A stretch of DNA of 64,000 bases from Nibribacter koreensis (GTDB lineage: Bacteria; Bacteroidota; Bacteroidia; Cytophagales; Hymenobacteraceae), in the NCBI RefSeq assembly GCF_039541795.1, contig NZ_BAABGX010000002.1, positions 1,178,001 through 1,242,000 of the forward strand, read 5' to 3'. Position numbers and translations under genes: made by a program. Below the pieces are notes generated by a model that saw only the letters and a list, made by a program, of their open reading frames with translations, was not told the origin of the DNA and made no database searches. This document shows positions 49,933-58,008 of the stretch, piece by piece; the stretch's first letter is position 1; each line of letters begins with the position of its first letter.

Positions 49933-50454
49933 TTAGTTAGAAGCTTGCATGTTCACACTGGTGCCGGCGTCGCCTTTCTGCACTTTTAGGCTAAGGTACT
50001 TTTGCTGGTTGCTGCCTCTGGAGATGACGGTATACTCGCCTTTCTTATAGATGGTCTGCTTTACGTCAGAGGCCATCAGTTTTTCTTGGCGGGTGAGTTT
50101 AAGAGCGGCGGCTTTTATGCTCTTCTGGATGTTGGCAATAAGCCCCGGCCTGAAGACGCTGTACTCCACGGCCTGCTGCCCGGCGGCATCCACTTCTAGG
50201 TACACAATAGCGGCTAGTCCTTCACCTTTGTCTGCGGCGTTAAAGCAGTAGCGTTTTACGTCACCGCTGCCGCAGTTGCCGTCATAAACCCAACCCTTTT
50301 TCTCTAGCGTGCCCTTGACCTCTTCCAGAGGCTTTGACTGCAGGTTTACCAAGTCTGTCACGGTTAGCGTTTGCGCGGTGGCCGCCTGTCCTATCAATAA
50401 GGTTAACACTAGAGTAGCCAACACTTTTACTACGTATTTGTACAAAGTTTTCAT
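49933..50454 (-). CDS. secreted hypothetical protein
   Basis: 173 residues from MKTLYKYVVKVLATLVLTLL (signal peptide to about AATAQ). The mature part is about 145 residues with two cysteines (GNCGSGDVKRYCFN) that could form a disulfide. No family recognised. It has its own terminator. An ATG three codons earlier is also possible. Confidence 0.7.
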   Translation of the reverse strand: MKTLYKYVVKVLATLVLTLLIGQAATAQTLTVTDLVNLQSKPLEEVKGTLEKKGWVYDGNCGSGDVKRYCFNAADKGEGLAAIVYLEVDAAGQQAVEYSVFRPGLIANIQKSIKAAALKLTRQEKLMASDVKQTIYKKGEYTVISRGSNQQKYLSLKVQKGDAGTSVNMQASN

Positions 50455-50723
50455 ATAACTCAAATTAAAGTAGGTTCTAGGGGCTTATACGGCTAAAACC
50501 TAAGTAAGATTATAACTGGCGCACCCAAAACGCCTACACTGGTTGTCTATAGGCAGGTTACGTCTAGAACCTATTCTTGCCAACTGAACATTACCTGAAC
50601 GACTCAATAAGCCCCATTTTACCACAATCATATATATAGAAATTCAACTACATTCAATTAATACAATTTCATTCTTTTATTATTACCGTAACACTCCCCC
50701 CTGCTTCTTAGTATAAAGACCAT

Positions 50724-50984
50724 GTGAAGCATCTTGGAAATTTGATGTCACACAGAAGCATGATGGAGAGATTAAGAAGGATACGCTTAGAATTATTTAA
50801 TTTAAAGACGAAGGCTAGAAAAATCTTCTCTAGGGCTTATGAAGATTTGACTATGCTTATCTATTACCATGACCTTAAGAAGAAGTTTCAATTACTGATA
50901 GTGGCCAGCAACAATCTTTTACTGGCAGACAGAGAGATTTCTAGAGAAGAGGCGTTTAGAATCATGAATACCAGAGCCAACTAA
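50724..50984 (+). CDS. small basic helical protein
   Basis: Up to 86 residues. The GTG at 50724 is weak; MMERLRRIRLELF (from 50760) is an alternative that gives about 74 residues. Mostly helical, rich in Arg, Lys and Leu. AT-rich. Terminator about 65 bp downstream. No family recognised. Confidence 0.5.
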   Translation: MKHLGNLMSHRSMMERLRRIRLELFNLKTKARKIFSRAYEDLTMLIYYHDLKKKFQLLIVASNNLLLADREISREEAFRIMNTRAN

Positions 50985-51049
50985 AAGCAGCTGTGTACCC
51001 TTTCATAGGGCTGTATATAGATCCGGTGCAAACCACATTTACCCCCAAC

Positions 51050-51080
51050 AGGACTGGCATTAAGCCAGTCCTTCTTTTTT
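51050..51080 (+). terminator. intrinsic terminator
   Basis: Stem AGGACTGGC/GCCAGTCCT with loop ATTAA, followed by TCTTTTTT. Confidence 0.85.
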
Positions 51081-51211
51081 GCCTATTATTTTCTACCTGC
51101 ACACTATCACCTCAGCGCAAACGTTTCCCTTCAAAAGCGCATATAGCTTTAACAGTATATAGAAGATTCCATTATTCAATTTATATACCTTAAACCCAAT
51201 AGTAACATCTT

Positions 51212-51856
51212 ATGAAAAAATTAACCCTTCTTATTACATTCTGCAGTCTAACTATACTGAGTTACGCTCAAGACTTTGGAAGAACCTTGGTTTCTGGTTC
51301 ATTCTCTTATAGCTCAGGCGAGAGTGAAGCTGACCCAAGTAGTGAAGGTCATTCTTTTGGGCTTTCACCTAAAGTAGGCTGGTTTGTCAATCCCCGATTA
51401 GCAGTGGGTGCCCAGATGGGATATACCAATTCAAAATCAAAACTCACCTATTCTTTTGAGCCCTATGAAATGGAATCTAAGTTTAACAGTTTCTCTACAG
51501 GTCCTTTTGTTAGGGCATACCAACCGGTAGGAGAGCAATTTTCATTCTTCGCTGAAGCCTCTGCCTCTTATTCACAAGGAAAAGGCACCTCTTTTTCTAG
51601 CTCTAGAAACGAAGAGTACACGAGCAAAACAAAGGGAGGAAATGTAAGCTTATCACCTGGGATTGTCTTTTTCCCTAGCAACCAGATTGGTTTGGAGCTC
51701 GTGTTTGGGAGGCTAGGATATTCAAAATCAAAAGCAGAGTATGAAGGATCAGATGTCACTAATAAATACAGCGAATTTTCTGCCAACTTCGGACTAAGCA
51801 ATACCTCTGTTGGCATTTCCTTCTACCTGGGCCGTGGTGCAAGTGAGCAACAATAG
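51212..51856 (+). CDS. outer membrane beta-barrel protein
   Basis: 214 residues. Signal peptide KKLTLLITFCSLTILSYAQ, then FGRTLVSGSFSYSSGE and alternating strands of the small OMP_b-brl/OmpW-like barrel, ending in ISFYLGRG with aromatic C-terminal strands. Serine- and tyrosine-rich turns. Single gene with its own terminator. Confidence 0.85.
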   Translation: MKKLTLLITFCSLTILSYAQDFGRTLVSGSFSYSSGESEADPSSEGHSFGLSPKVGWFVNPRLAVGAQMGYTNSKSKLTYSFEPYEMESKFNSFSTGPFVRAYQPVGEQFSFFAEASASYSQGKGTSFSSSRNEEYTSKTKGGNVSLSPGIVFFPSNQIGLELVFGRLGYSKSKAEYEGSDVTNKYSEFSANFGLSNTSVGISFYLGRGASEQQ

Positions 51857-51871
51857 TAATTAAAATCACCC

Positions 51872-51909
51872 AGAAAAGAAGCCAGCGCTAAACCGCTGGC
51901 TTCTTTTCT
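51872..51909 (+). terminator. intrinsic terminator after the OMP gene
   Basis: Stem AGAAAAGAAGCCAGCG and its complement, loop CTAAAC, T-rich tail. Confidence 0.85.
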
Positions 51910-51960
51910 TACCATCACCTTGAGCGCATCACTTTCATCCTGCTTGCCGTACGCCTGCCT

Positions 51961-53067
51961 ATGACGCACTTGCACCGCCCTCTGTCCAGAAGCATCTGGC
52001 TTTTTCTGCTCACGCTACTTTCCTGCGCTACTGCAGACAACAACCAACCGACCAAGCACTCTTTTGCCCCAGCCAATGCCCAGACGCCATTAACCACGCT
52101 GGCTTTGGGCTCCTGCAGCTCTACAGAAAGGGAACAGCCCCTCTGGAAGGAGATTCTCAAGAACAACCCACAGCTCTGGATCTGGCTAGGCGACAACATC
52201 TACGGCGACACGGATGACATGCGCGTGCTCCAAGCCAAATACAACAAACAAAAGCAGCAGCCAGACTACCAAACGCTCTCCCAGCAGCTACCCGTCATTG
52301 GCGTTTGGGACGACCATGATTACGGTAGAAACAACGCCGGCAAAGAATATGCCTTTAAAGCCCAGAGCGCCCGCCTGTTCTGGGACTTTTTAGATGAGCC
52401 CGCTACCAGTCCCAACAGAAAGCACAAAGGCGTTTACAGCTCGCATACCTACGGCCCAGTTGGCAAGCAAGTGAAGGTTTTGCTTTTAGACGGGCGTTAT
52501 AACAGAGACTCTTTAATAGGCAGAGAACCTGCGTACCATGAAAACCCAAAAGGAGATGTATTAGGCGAGGCGCAATGGCGCTGGCTGGAACGCGAGCTAC
52601 GCAACAGCAAGGCACAGTTTCATTTGATTGGCACCGGCCTGCAGATTATTCCCAATGACCATGGCTATGAGCGCTGGGGCAACTTCCCCAAAGCCCGCAC
52701 CCGGCTCTTCAACCTTATTGCCAAAACCAAGGCCGCCAATGTGATCTTGCTCTCTGGTGACCGGCACTTTGCTGAACTATCCCGTATGTCCTGGCCAGGA
52801 ATCCCTTATCCCATCTATGAATTCACCTCCAGCGGACTTACGCATTACTGGATGGGCGGCATGGTCAATGAGTTCAACCGGTACCGCGTGGGCCAGATGC
52901 AGGACCGGCTCAACTTTGGCATCATGCGCTTCCATTGGGACAGTACGCCCATGGTGGTGGACTTTGAGATACGCGGTAGGAGTAATGAATTGCACCAGCT
53001 GGTCAAGGTGGAATATGCCAAGACAACCAACTTGCCCAAAGGAACCAATGCCAACTCTAAAAATTAA
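51961..53067 (+). CDS. PhoD-like alkaline phosphatase family protein
   Basis: 368 residues with a signal/lipoprotein-like N-terminus (IWLFLLTLLSCATADN, lipobox LLSC). Calcineurin-like PhoD fold: ALGSCSSTEREQPLW, WLGDNIYGDTDDM, the metal-binding VIGVWDDHDYGRNN, LLLDGRYNRD and SGDRHFAELSRM. Relatives remove phosphate from extracellular phosphodiesters or phosphomonoesters, often under phosphate shortage. Probably anchored on the outer side of the inner membrane or in the periplasm. Confidence 0.88.
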   Translation: MTHLHRPLSRSIWLFLLTLLSCATADNNQPTKHSFAPANAQTPLTTLALGSCSSTEREQPLWKEILKNNPQLWIWLGDNIYGDTDDMRVLQAKYNKQKQQPDYQTLSQQLPVIGVWDDHDYGRNNAGKEYAFKAQSARLFWDFLDEPATSPNRKHKGVYSSHTYGPVGKQVKVLLLDGRYNRDSLIGREPAYHENPKGDVLGEAQWRWLERELRNSKAQFHLIGTGLQIIPNDHGYERWGNFPKARTRLFNLIAKTKAANVILLSGDRHFAELSRMSWPGIPYPIYEFTSSGLTHYWMGGMVNEFNRYRVGQMQDRLNFGIMRFHWDSTPMVVDFEIRGRSNELHQLVKVEYAKTTNLPKGTNANSKN

Positions 53068-53187
53068 AGGCTTACCAGCCGAACCCAGCCCAATAATCTA
53101 TGTTCTGGAATACCCCAAGCGTATGATATATTAGGAATAATTTCCCTGAAAAGAGTTACGGAAACAACAAGCCTAGTACTGCCCATC

Positions 53188-53225
53188 CGTTTTTAGGCTG
53201 ATTTTCAAAAAACAGGCTAAAAACG
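53188..53225. repeat. P38 intergenic palindrome, copy 23
   Basis: Arms CGTTTTTAGGCTGATTTTC and AAAACAGGCTAAAAACG, between convergent genes, directly followed by a T-tailed terminator. Confidence 0.85.
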
Positions 53226-53264
53226 AAAAGAGCGACCTTATGCGGGCCGCTCTTTTCGTTTTTT
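53223..53264 (+). terminator. intrinsic terminator joined to a P38 copy
   Basis: Stem ACGAAAAGAGCG/CGCTCTTTTCGT with a T-tail; shares three bases with the preceding P38 palindrome. Confidence 0.8.
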
Positions 53265-53278
53265 GGGTAAGCGCTTGC

Positions 53279-53797
53279 TTACTCTAAGCCAATCTGGATG
53301 ATGGCAGATTCTTTACTGGGGTAGCGCTCTACAAAGTAGTTCTTCACCTTCAGGTTATTCTCCTCAGCGTAGTCAAACAGGGCTTCGTAGATTTTCTTGG
53401 GGGCAATCATCTGGCTGGCATTCAAGGTTCCCTGCAAGACCGGCTCACCCGCTTTCACCACGCGTATCTTATATCCCGCCGGCAAAGCCACGGTTGTATC
53501 TACAATGGCCACGCCAATAAAAGCGCGCAAGGTTTGACTCTGTTTCTCTGGGTTGTTGTAGTAAATGCCGGCCGCCTCGCCGTCTAGCTTCTTCTGCTCC
53601 ACCAACTGCCCAACTTCCTGGAACAATGCTCCCAACTCTTCGGCATCGGCTTTTCCCTCATATAATTTACCGGCAATGAAAACCTGGCTTGAAGTGGTTT
53701 TGGTGATTTCTACCTGCTTAAAACCGCCCACATACGCATACACCGCCACCATGACGGCTACCACTATGCCCATGTAAATCAAGAAACGCTTGTTCAT
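53279..53797 (-). CDS. membrane-anchored GyrI-like protein (TEX264-like layout)
   Basis: 172 residues. One N-terminal membrane helix (about 5-23, FLIYMGIVVAVMVAVYAYV), then a GyrI-like small-molecule-binding domain (about 30-170: AGIYYNNPEKQSQTLRAFIGVAI...FVERYPSKESAIIQIGLE). The same order, membrane anchor then GyrI-like, is found in eukaryotic TEX264. GyrI-like domains bind hydrophobic small molecules or DNA gyrase. Role unknown here. Confidence 0.8.
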   Translation of the reverse strand: MNKRFLIYMGIVVAVMVAVYAYVGGFKQVEITKTTSSQVFIAGKLYEGKADAEELGALFQEVGQLVEQKKLDGEAAGIYYNNPEKQSQTLRAFIGVAIVDTTVALPAGYKIRVVKAGEPVLQGTLNASQMIAPKKIYEALFDYAEENNLKVKNYFVERYPSKESAIIQIGLE

Positions 53798-53887
53798 TTT
53801 AATATTGAGTGAATGAGAGAATGTGGTTAATGTGCTAATGGTTTAATGTGCTGATGCGCTAGTTGAGAATCTAAGAGGTAAGATTTT

Positions 53888-53925
53888 TGTTTTTAGCCTG
53901 ATTTCCGGAAAACAGGCCAAAAACG
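53888..53925. repeat. P38 intergenic palindrome, copy 24
   Basis: Arms TGTTTTTAGCCTGATTTCC and GGAAAACAGGCCAAAAACG, 4 bp after the stop of the ABC exporter. Confidence 0.85.
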
Positions 53926-53928
53926 CTC

Positions 53929-55695
53929 TTATACGAAGTTCTTGTACTGCATCTCATGCAACTGCGCGTAGTAACCGCCAGATTGCAGAAGCTGTTCATG
54001 GGTGCCGCTTTCCTTTATTTCGCCGTGGTCCAGGACAATGATCTTATCTGCCTTTTGGATGGTAGACAGGCGGTGCGCGATCACAATAGAAGTACGGCCC
54101 TGCATCAATTGGGCAATGGCAAACTGAATCAACTCCTCTGTCTCTGAGTCTACGCTAGAGGTGGCCTCGTCCAGGATGATGATTTTAGGGTCATACACCA
54201 TGGCGCGCACAAATGAAATCAACTGACGCTGTCCCACTGATAGCGTTGCCCCGCGTTCCATTACGTTGTACTGCAAACCACCCGGCAAACGCTCAATGAA
54301 CTTGTCGGCGCCCACTAAGCGGGCGGCTTCCCAAATCTGGCTTTCAGTGATGTTCTTGTTGCCCAGCGTGATGTTCTCTTGGATGGTGCCCGAGAACAGG
54401 AACACGTCCTGCAAGACCACGCCAATGTGCCGGCGCAACACGTCTAGGTCATATTCTTTGATGTCATGACCGTCTACCTTAATCACGCCTTTGTTGATTT
54501 CATAGAAGCGGCTGAGCAGGTTGATGATGGACGTTTTACCAGCCCCAGTGGCACCTACCAAGGCCACCGTCTGACCTGGTTGTACCTGGAACGAAATGCC
54601 GCGCAACACCCAGTCCTCGTCATTATAAGCGAACCAAACCTGCTCAAAGTCTACGCCGCCTTTGATGGTCTCCGGCCGGTATTCGCCTGTGTCTGAAATC
54701 AACTCTTTGCTTTCCAGCAGTTTCATGATACGCTCAGAACTCACCACGCCCAACTGCAAGGTGTTGAACCTATCGGCAATCTGGCGGATGGGCCTGAAGA
54801 ACATGGCAATGTACATGATAAAGGCGATGAGCGTGCCCAGCGTGACATGGTCCTGCACCACGCCCTTCGCGCCGTACCAAACCAAGAGGCCCGTACCGGC
54901 CGCGCCAATCACCTCAGCCACCGGGAAGTACACCGAGTAATACAGCACGGACTTGACGTTGGCGCGGGTATGCTCCTTGTTGATGGCCTCAAACTTCTTC
55001 ATCTCGCGGGCCTCATTGTTGAAAATCTGCACCACCATCATCCCCGTGATATGCTCCTGCACAAAGGCATTCAGCTTAGCCACGGCCCCACGCACTTCTT
55101 GGAAAGACGCCTTCACTTTCTCCTTGAACACATAGGTACTCAGAATTAACAGCGGGAACATGGAAAGGCTCACCAAGGTCAGTTCCCAGTCCAGCCAGAA
55201 CATGTAGGCCAGGATGAAGACCAGTTGCAGGACGTCGCCAATCATGGCGGCCAGGCCTTCAGAGAAGACGTCAGAGAGGGTTTCCACGTCGCTCACGTTA
55301 CGCGTCACCAGCGTCCCGATGGGCGTGCGGTCATAGAACTTGAGTCTTAGCTTAAGGATGTGCTCATAGAGTTTTACCCTGATGTCGCGCACCACGTACT
55401 GCCCCAGCCAACCCGCAAAATACGTGTGCAGGTAGGATACCAGCGTGTGCAGAATCAGGAGTACCACCAGCCAGATGAACATGCGGTTCACGCCAGCCCA
55501 GTTGTATTGCAGAATCTGCTTGTCCACCATCTCCTGAATCAGGAAGGGGCGCACCGTGGCCAGCACGGCGGAGGCCACCGTCAGGAAAATCACGAAATAA
55601 AACACCTTGTTGTAGGGCTTCACAAACCGGAAAATCTTCCTGAGCACCTCCCAGTCAAAGGCACTTCCTGTCTTACTGCCGCCTATTTCACTCAT
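53929..55695 (-). CDS. ABC exporter half-transporter, MdlB/BmrD-like
   Basis: 588 residues: six-helix exporter domain (about 20-325), then NBD with Walker A GATGAGKTS (about 383), signature LSVGQRQ and Walker B IIILDEATSSVD. LSVGQ with a canonical Glu is the pattern of MdlB/BmrD subunits, which pair with an LSGGQ/LDDS subunit; one is at 16609-18396. Substrate not predictable. Single-gene unit between P38 copies. Confidence 0.9.
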   Translation of the reverse strand: MSEIGGSKTGSAFDWEVLRKIFRFVKPYNKVFYFVIFLTVASAVLATVRPFLIQEMVDKQILQYNWAGVNRMFIWLVVLLILHTLVSYLHTYFAGWLGQYVVRDIRVKLYEHILKLRLKFYDRTPIGTLVTRNVSDVETLSDVFSEGLAAMIGDVLQLVFILAYMFWLDWELTLVSLSMFPLLILSTYVFKEKVKASFQEVRGAVAKLNAFVQEHITGMMVVQIFNNEAREMKKFEAINKEHTRANVKSVLYYSVYFPVAEVIGAAGTGLLVWYGAKGVVQDHVTLGTLIAFIMYIAMFFRPIRQIADRFNTLQLGVVSSERIMKLLESKELISDTGEYRPETIKGGVDFEQVWFAYNDEDWVLRGISFQVQPGQTVALVGATGAGKTSIINLLSRFYEINKGVIKVDGHDIKEYDLDVLRRHIGVVLQDVFLFSGTIQENITLGNKNITESQIWEAARLVGADKFIERLPGGLQYNVMERGATLSVGQRQLISFVRAMVYDPKIIILDEATSSVDSETEELIQFAIAQLMQGRTSIVIAHRLSTIQKADKIIVLDHGEIKESGTHEQLLQSGGYYAQLHEMQYKNFV

Positions 55696-55782
55696 GTGGT
55701 CTTGTGCTTAATTTGATGGGCTCCTGAGAACGTGGTACGGAAAACAAACCTTTGCAGGTACCTGATAGTTTTGCGCCGCTTC

Positions 55783-55820
55783 CGTTTTTGGCCTGATTCC
55801 CGGAAAACAAGCCAAAAATG
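55783..55820. repeat. P38 intergenic palindrome, copy 25
   Basis: Arms CGTTTTTGGCCTGATTCC and GGAAAACAAGCCAAAAATG, 88 bp upstream of the ABC exporter ATG. Between copies 25 and 26 lies the word chain GAGTCGCGAGTCTTGGGTCC. Confidence 0.8.
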
Positions 55821-55909
55821 CCTATGCCTGAGCCTCAGGCAAAAGTACTCAATATTGCTTAATCATAAGCGGTCCTGAGTCGCGAGTCTTGGGTCCTGAG
55901 TGAGGAATG

Positions 55910-55947
55910 CGTTTTTGGGCTACTTTCTAGGAATCAGGCCAAAAACA
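55910..55947. repeat. P38 intergenic palindrome, copy 26
   Basis: Arms CGTTTTTGGGCTACTTTC and GGAATCAGGCCAAAAACAG, 2 bp after the truA stop. Confidence 0.8.
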
Positions 55948-55948
55948 G

Positions 55949-56767
55949 TTATTCCTCTTGATTGGGCGAAGATTTCATAGCTTGCAGGCGTTTCGCCTCT
56001 TGCTTGAACAAGATTTGCTGTTGCTCAAAATAGCCTGTGGGGTAGTCTACGCGGTGCAGAAAAAGGCCTTCTGAGGGAGCGGCCCCGCTGGACGAGCTTC
56101 TATCCTGCTTCTCAATGATTTCACGGAACCGATTAACGCTCAACTTCCCTTTGCCCACATCCAGCAACGTGCCCACAATCAGGCGCACCATGCCGCGCAG
56201 AAAGCGGTTGGCCTGAACAGTGAAGACAAGCTTGTTATCCCTTTCTTGCCAAAAGGCTTGGGTAATGGTACAGCGGTAGTGCTTGGTGTCTCCTTTTACT
56301 TTGGAGAACGTGGTGAAGTCCTCCAGTTCTAACAGCGCCTGCGCCGCCAAGTTCATCTGCTCCACATTTGGTCTGCGCGACAGGAAATAGGCATGCCTCA
56401 CCAGAAATGGATTCTTCTCCAGTGTGATGTAGTACTCATATGTGCGTGAGATGGCGTCAAAGCGTGTATGCGCCTCTGGCCCTACTTGCTTGGCGTGCCG
56501 CACGGCAATGTCTGGGGGCAGAAGGCGGTTGAGTTTGTAGACTATCTCTTCTGGCGTGATCACCTGCGGCAAGTCAACGTGTACCCACTGCTGGCCCGCG
56601 TGCACGCCAGTATCGGTTCGGCCACTGCCAATACTATCTACCTGCGGCACCCTGAACACCTTAGAAATGGCATCATCCAACACCTCCTGCACCGTAAGGG
56701 CATTGGGTTGCGTCTGCCAGCCATGGAACCGCGTGCCGTCATAGGCCACCTCTAAGAAATACCGCAT
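55949..56767 (-). CDS. truA: tRNA pseudouridine synthase A
   Basis: 272 residues from MRYFLEVAYDGTRFHGWQ; an ATG 87 bp earlier is contradicted by homology and by the promoter box. Makes pseudouridine at positions 38-40 of tRNA anticodon arms. Catalytic Asp60 is in VDSIGSGRTDTGVHAGQQWVHVDL; other marks are YEYYITLEKNPFLVRHAYFL and FLRGMVRLIVGTLLDVGKG. Length normal. A -7 box lies 5 bp before the ATG, so the mRNA may be leaderless. Confidence 0.95.
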   Translation of the reverse strand: MRYFLEVAYDGTRFHGWQTQPNALTVQEVLDDAISKVFRVPQVDSIGSGRTDTGVHAGQQWVHVDLPQVITPEEIVYKLNRLLPPDIAVRHAKQVGPEAHTRFDAISRTYEYYITLEKNPFLVRHAYFLSRRPNVEQMNLAAQALLELEDFTTFSKVKGDTKHYRCTITQAFWQERDNKLVFTVQANRFLRGMVRLIVGTLLDVGKGKLSVNRFREIIEKQDRSSSSGAAPSEGLFLHRVDYPTGYFEQQQILFKQEAKRLQAMKSSPNQEE

Positions 56768-56771
56768 GCCG

Positions 56772-56779
56772 CAAAGATA
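56772..56779 (-). promoter_or_regulatory. -7 promoter box (TATCTTTG) just before truA
   Basis: TATCTTTG fits TAnnTTTG and ends 5 bp upstream of the ATG, which would place the start point at or inside the start codon. No clear -33 box. Confidence 0.5.
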
Positions 56780-56852
56780 GCAAATTGAGTTCTGAGTCTT
56801 GCCTCGCGAGTCTTGAGTCATAATAGAATCCCGCCCGCAGGGCGATGAAGGC

Positions 56853-57272
56853 ATTGCAACACCTCTGTCATCAACTCGCCAGCCCTTGACCGAAGGTGAA
56901 GAGACTGGTCAATTTAAGTCTCTTCACCTGAGGGAGAAAGTAATGGATTGTCACTTGGCAGTGACATAAGTTTACTATGAAACAAAACCGGTGCACGGTG
57001 CACCTTTGTGAGCCCCCGCCCTGTCCGAGCGGTCAGCGAGTTCGGGGGCTCTTGATTCTTTTGGTTACTTTTCTCATCAAGGAGAAAAGTGACAAACGCC
57101 CGAACGGAGCGACAAGAGATAAAATTTAAGATGAAGGAGTTGGGAGGCAGAGGCGGAAATCAAGAATCAGATAAAGCATGTCATCCCCCTAACCCCTTCA
57201 AAGGGGGACGAAGAAGCTCCTTTCTTCAGAACATCGTTTTCAGCCTCATTCCCAGAAAACAGGTCAAAACCG
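56853..57272. repeat. composite intergenic repeat, copy B
   Basis: Second copy of 14810-15322 in the same order. Its first stem reads AGGTGAAGAGACT/AGTCTCTTCACCT: against copy A three base pairs changed on both sides so that pairing is kept. It is followed by GAGCCCCCG/CGGGGGCTC, ACTTTTCTC/GAGAAAAGT, the C-rich repeat at about 57190 and a P38 palindrome. No gene between 56768 and 57355. Confidence 0.8.
57235..57272. repeat. P38 intergenic palindrome, copy 27
   Basis: Arms CGTTTTCAGCCTCATTCC and GAAAACAGGTCAAAACCG, partly decayed, upstream edge of a terminator for the next gene. Confidence 0.7.
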
Positions 57273-57286
57273 ACATCACGGGCACA

Positions 57287-57320
57287 AAAAAACGGCCTCC
57301 CTCTGGGAAGCCGCCTTTTC
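57287..57320 (-). terminator. intrinsic terminator for the coiled-coil gene
   Basis: Minus strand: CGGCTTCCC/GGGAGGCCG stem (one G-T pair), followed by TTTTTTT. 36 bp after the stop. Confidence 0.75.
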
Positions 57321-57355
57321 ACCTTAACCTAATCAAAAACCAATATTCACATTCA

Positions 57356-57823
57356 CTATCTATTGAAAGAAATCAAAGACATGTTGCCTCTGGACGCTTC
57401 CCAGTTCTGCTGGCGATTGTCACGGTCCTGCTCATAGCGGGCCTGCAAGGCGTCTTTTTCTCTTTCATAATTCGCTTTCATACGCGCCTTCTCCTGCTCA
57501 TAGTCTGTTCTGGACAAACTGTTCTCATCTGCCCGGTAACGGTCGCGCAGCTCATGCTGACGGCGGTTGTATTCGTCTTTGAGGCGATCTTTGTCTCTGT
57601 TGTATTGTGTCTTGGCGCGAGCCATCTCTTGTTGGTAAGAAGACTCATCACCACGCTTGCTTTTCTTAACGTCTTTTTTGGCAGCCTTCTCAAACGCTTT
57701 GCGGTTTTGCTCAGCGGCTTTTTGCTGTTGCTTGTCTTTCTTGGCATCGGTCACGCCAGCGGCCATCGCCATATTCCCGAAAGACAAAACACTAATCATT
57801 GCGAGTAAAAAGTACCGTTTCAT
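57356..57823 (-). CDS. secreted highly charged coiled-coil protein
   Basis: 155 residues from MKRYFLLAMISVLSFGNMAMA (signal peptide). The mature part is almost entirely Lys/Arg/Glu/Gln-rich helix (about 30-145: AAEQNRKAFEKAAKKDVKKSKRGD...EREKDALQARYEQDRDN), with a loose 11-residue rhythm of the type (R/K)D(R/K)....YE. Such proteins are annotated as hypothetical in Bacteroidota. Probably periplasmic. Function unknown. Confidence 0.7.
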   Translation of the reverse strand: MKRYFLLAMISVLSFGNMAMAAGVTDAKKDKQQQKAAEQNRKAFEKAAKKDVKKSKRGDESSYQQEMARAKTQYNRDKDRLKDEYNRRQHELRDRYRADENSLSRTDYEQEKARMKANYEREKDALQARYEQDRDNRQQNWEASRGNMSLISFNR

Positions 57824-57879
57824 ATCCGTGATTTTTAAGTTCTGACTGGTAGAATGCAACGTCCGTGCCAGAATCGTTT

Positions 57880-57917
57880 TGTTTTCGGACTAACTCTCAG
57901 GATACAGGCCAAAAACA
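57880..57917. repeat. P38 intergenic palindrome, copy 28
   Basis: Arms TGTTTTCGGACTAACTC and GGATACAGGCCAAAAACAG, left arm decayed; between the thiolase terminator and the coiled-coil gene. Confidence 0.65.
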
Positions 57918-57948
57918 GCTTCAACCCGCTCAAAATCAGGCATAAAAA

Positions 57949-57985
57949 AATAATCCCACCTCTGAATACTAGAAGCGGGATTATT
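57949..57985 (-). terminator. intrinsic terminator after the thiolase gene
   Basis: Stem AATAATCCC/GGGATTATT with a 19-nt loop; on the minus strand TTTTTTT follows. 24 bp after the stop. Confidence 0.85.
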
Positions 57986-58008
57986 CTGATACAAATCAAA
58001 TGGCTAGG

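Noticed and set aside
57089..57808. Long open frame opposite the secreted coiled-coil gene
   Set aside because: It is a shadow of the charged gene on the other strand, with hydrophobic nonsense, and passes through repeats and a terminator.
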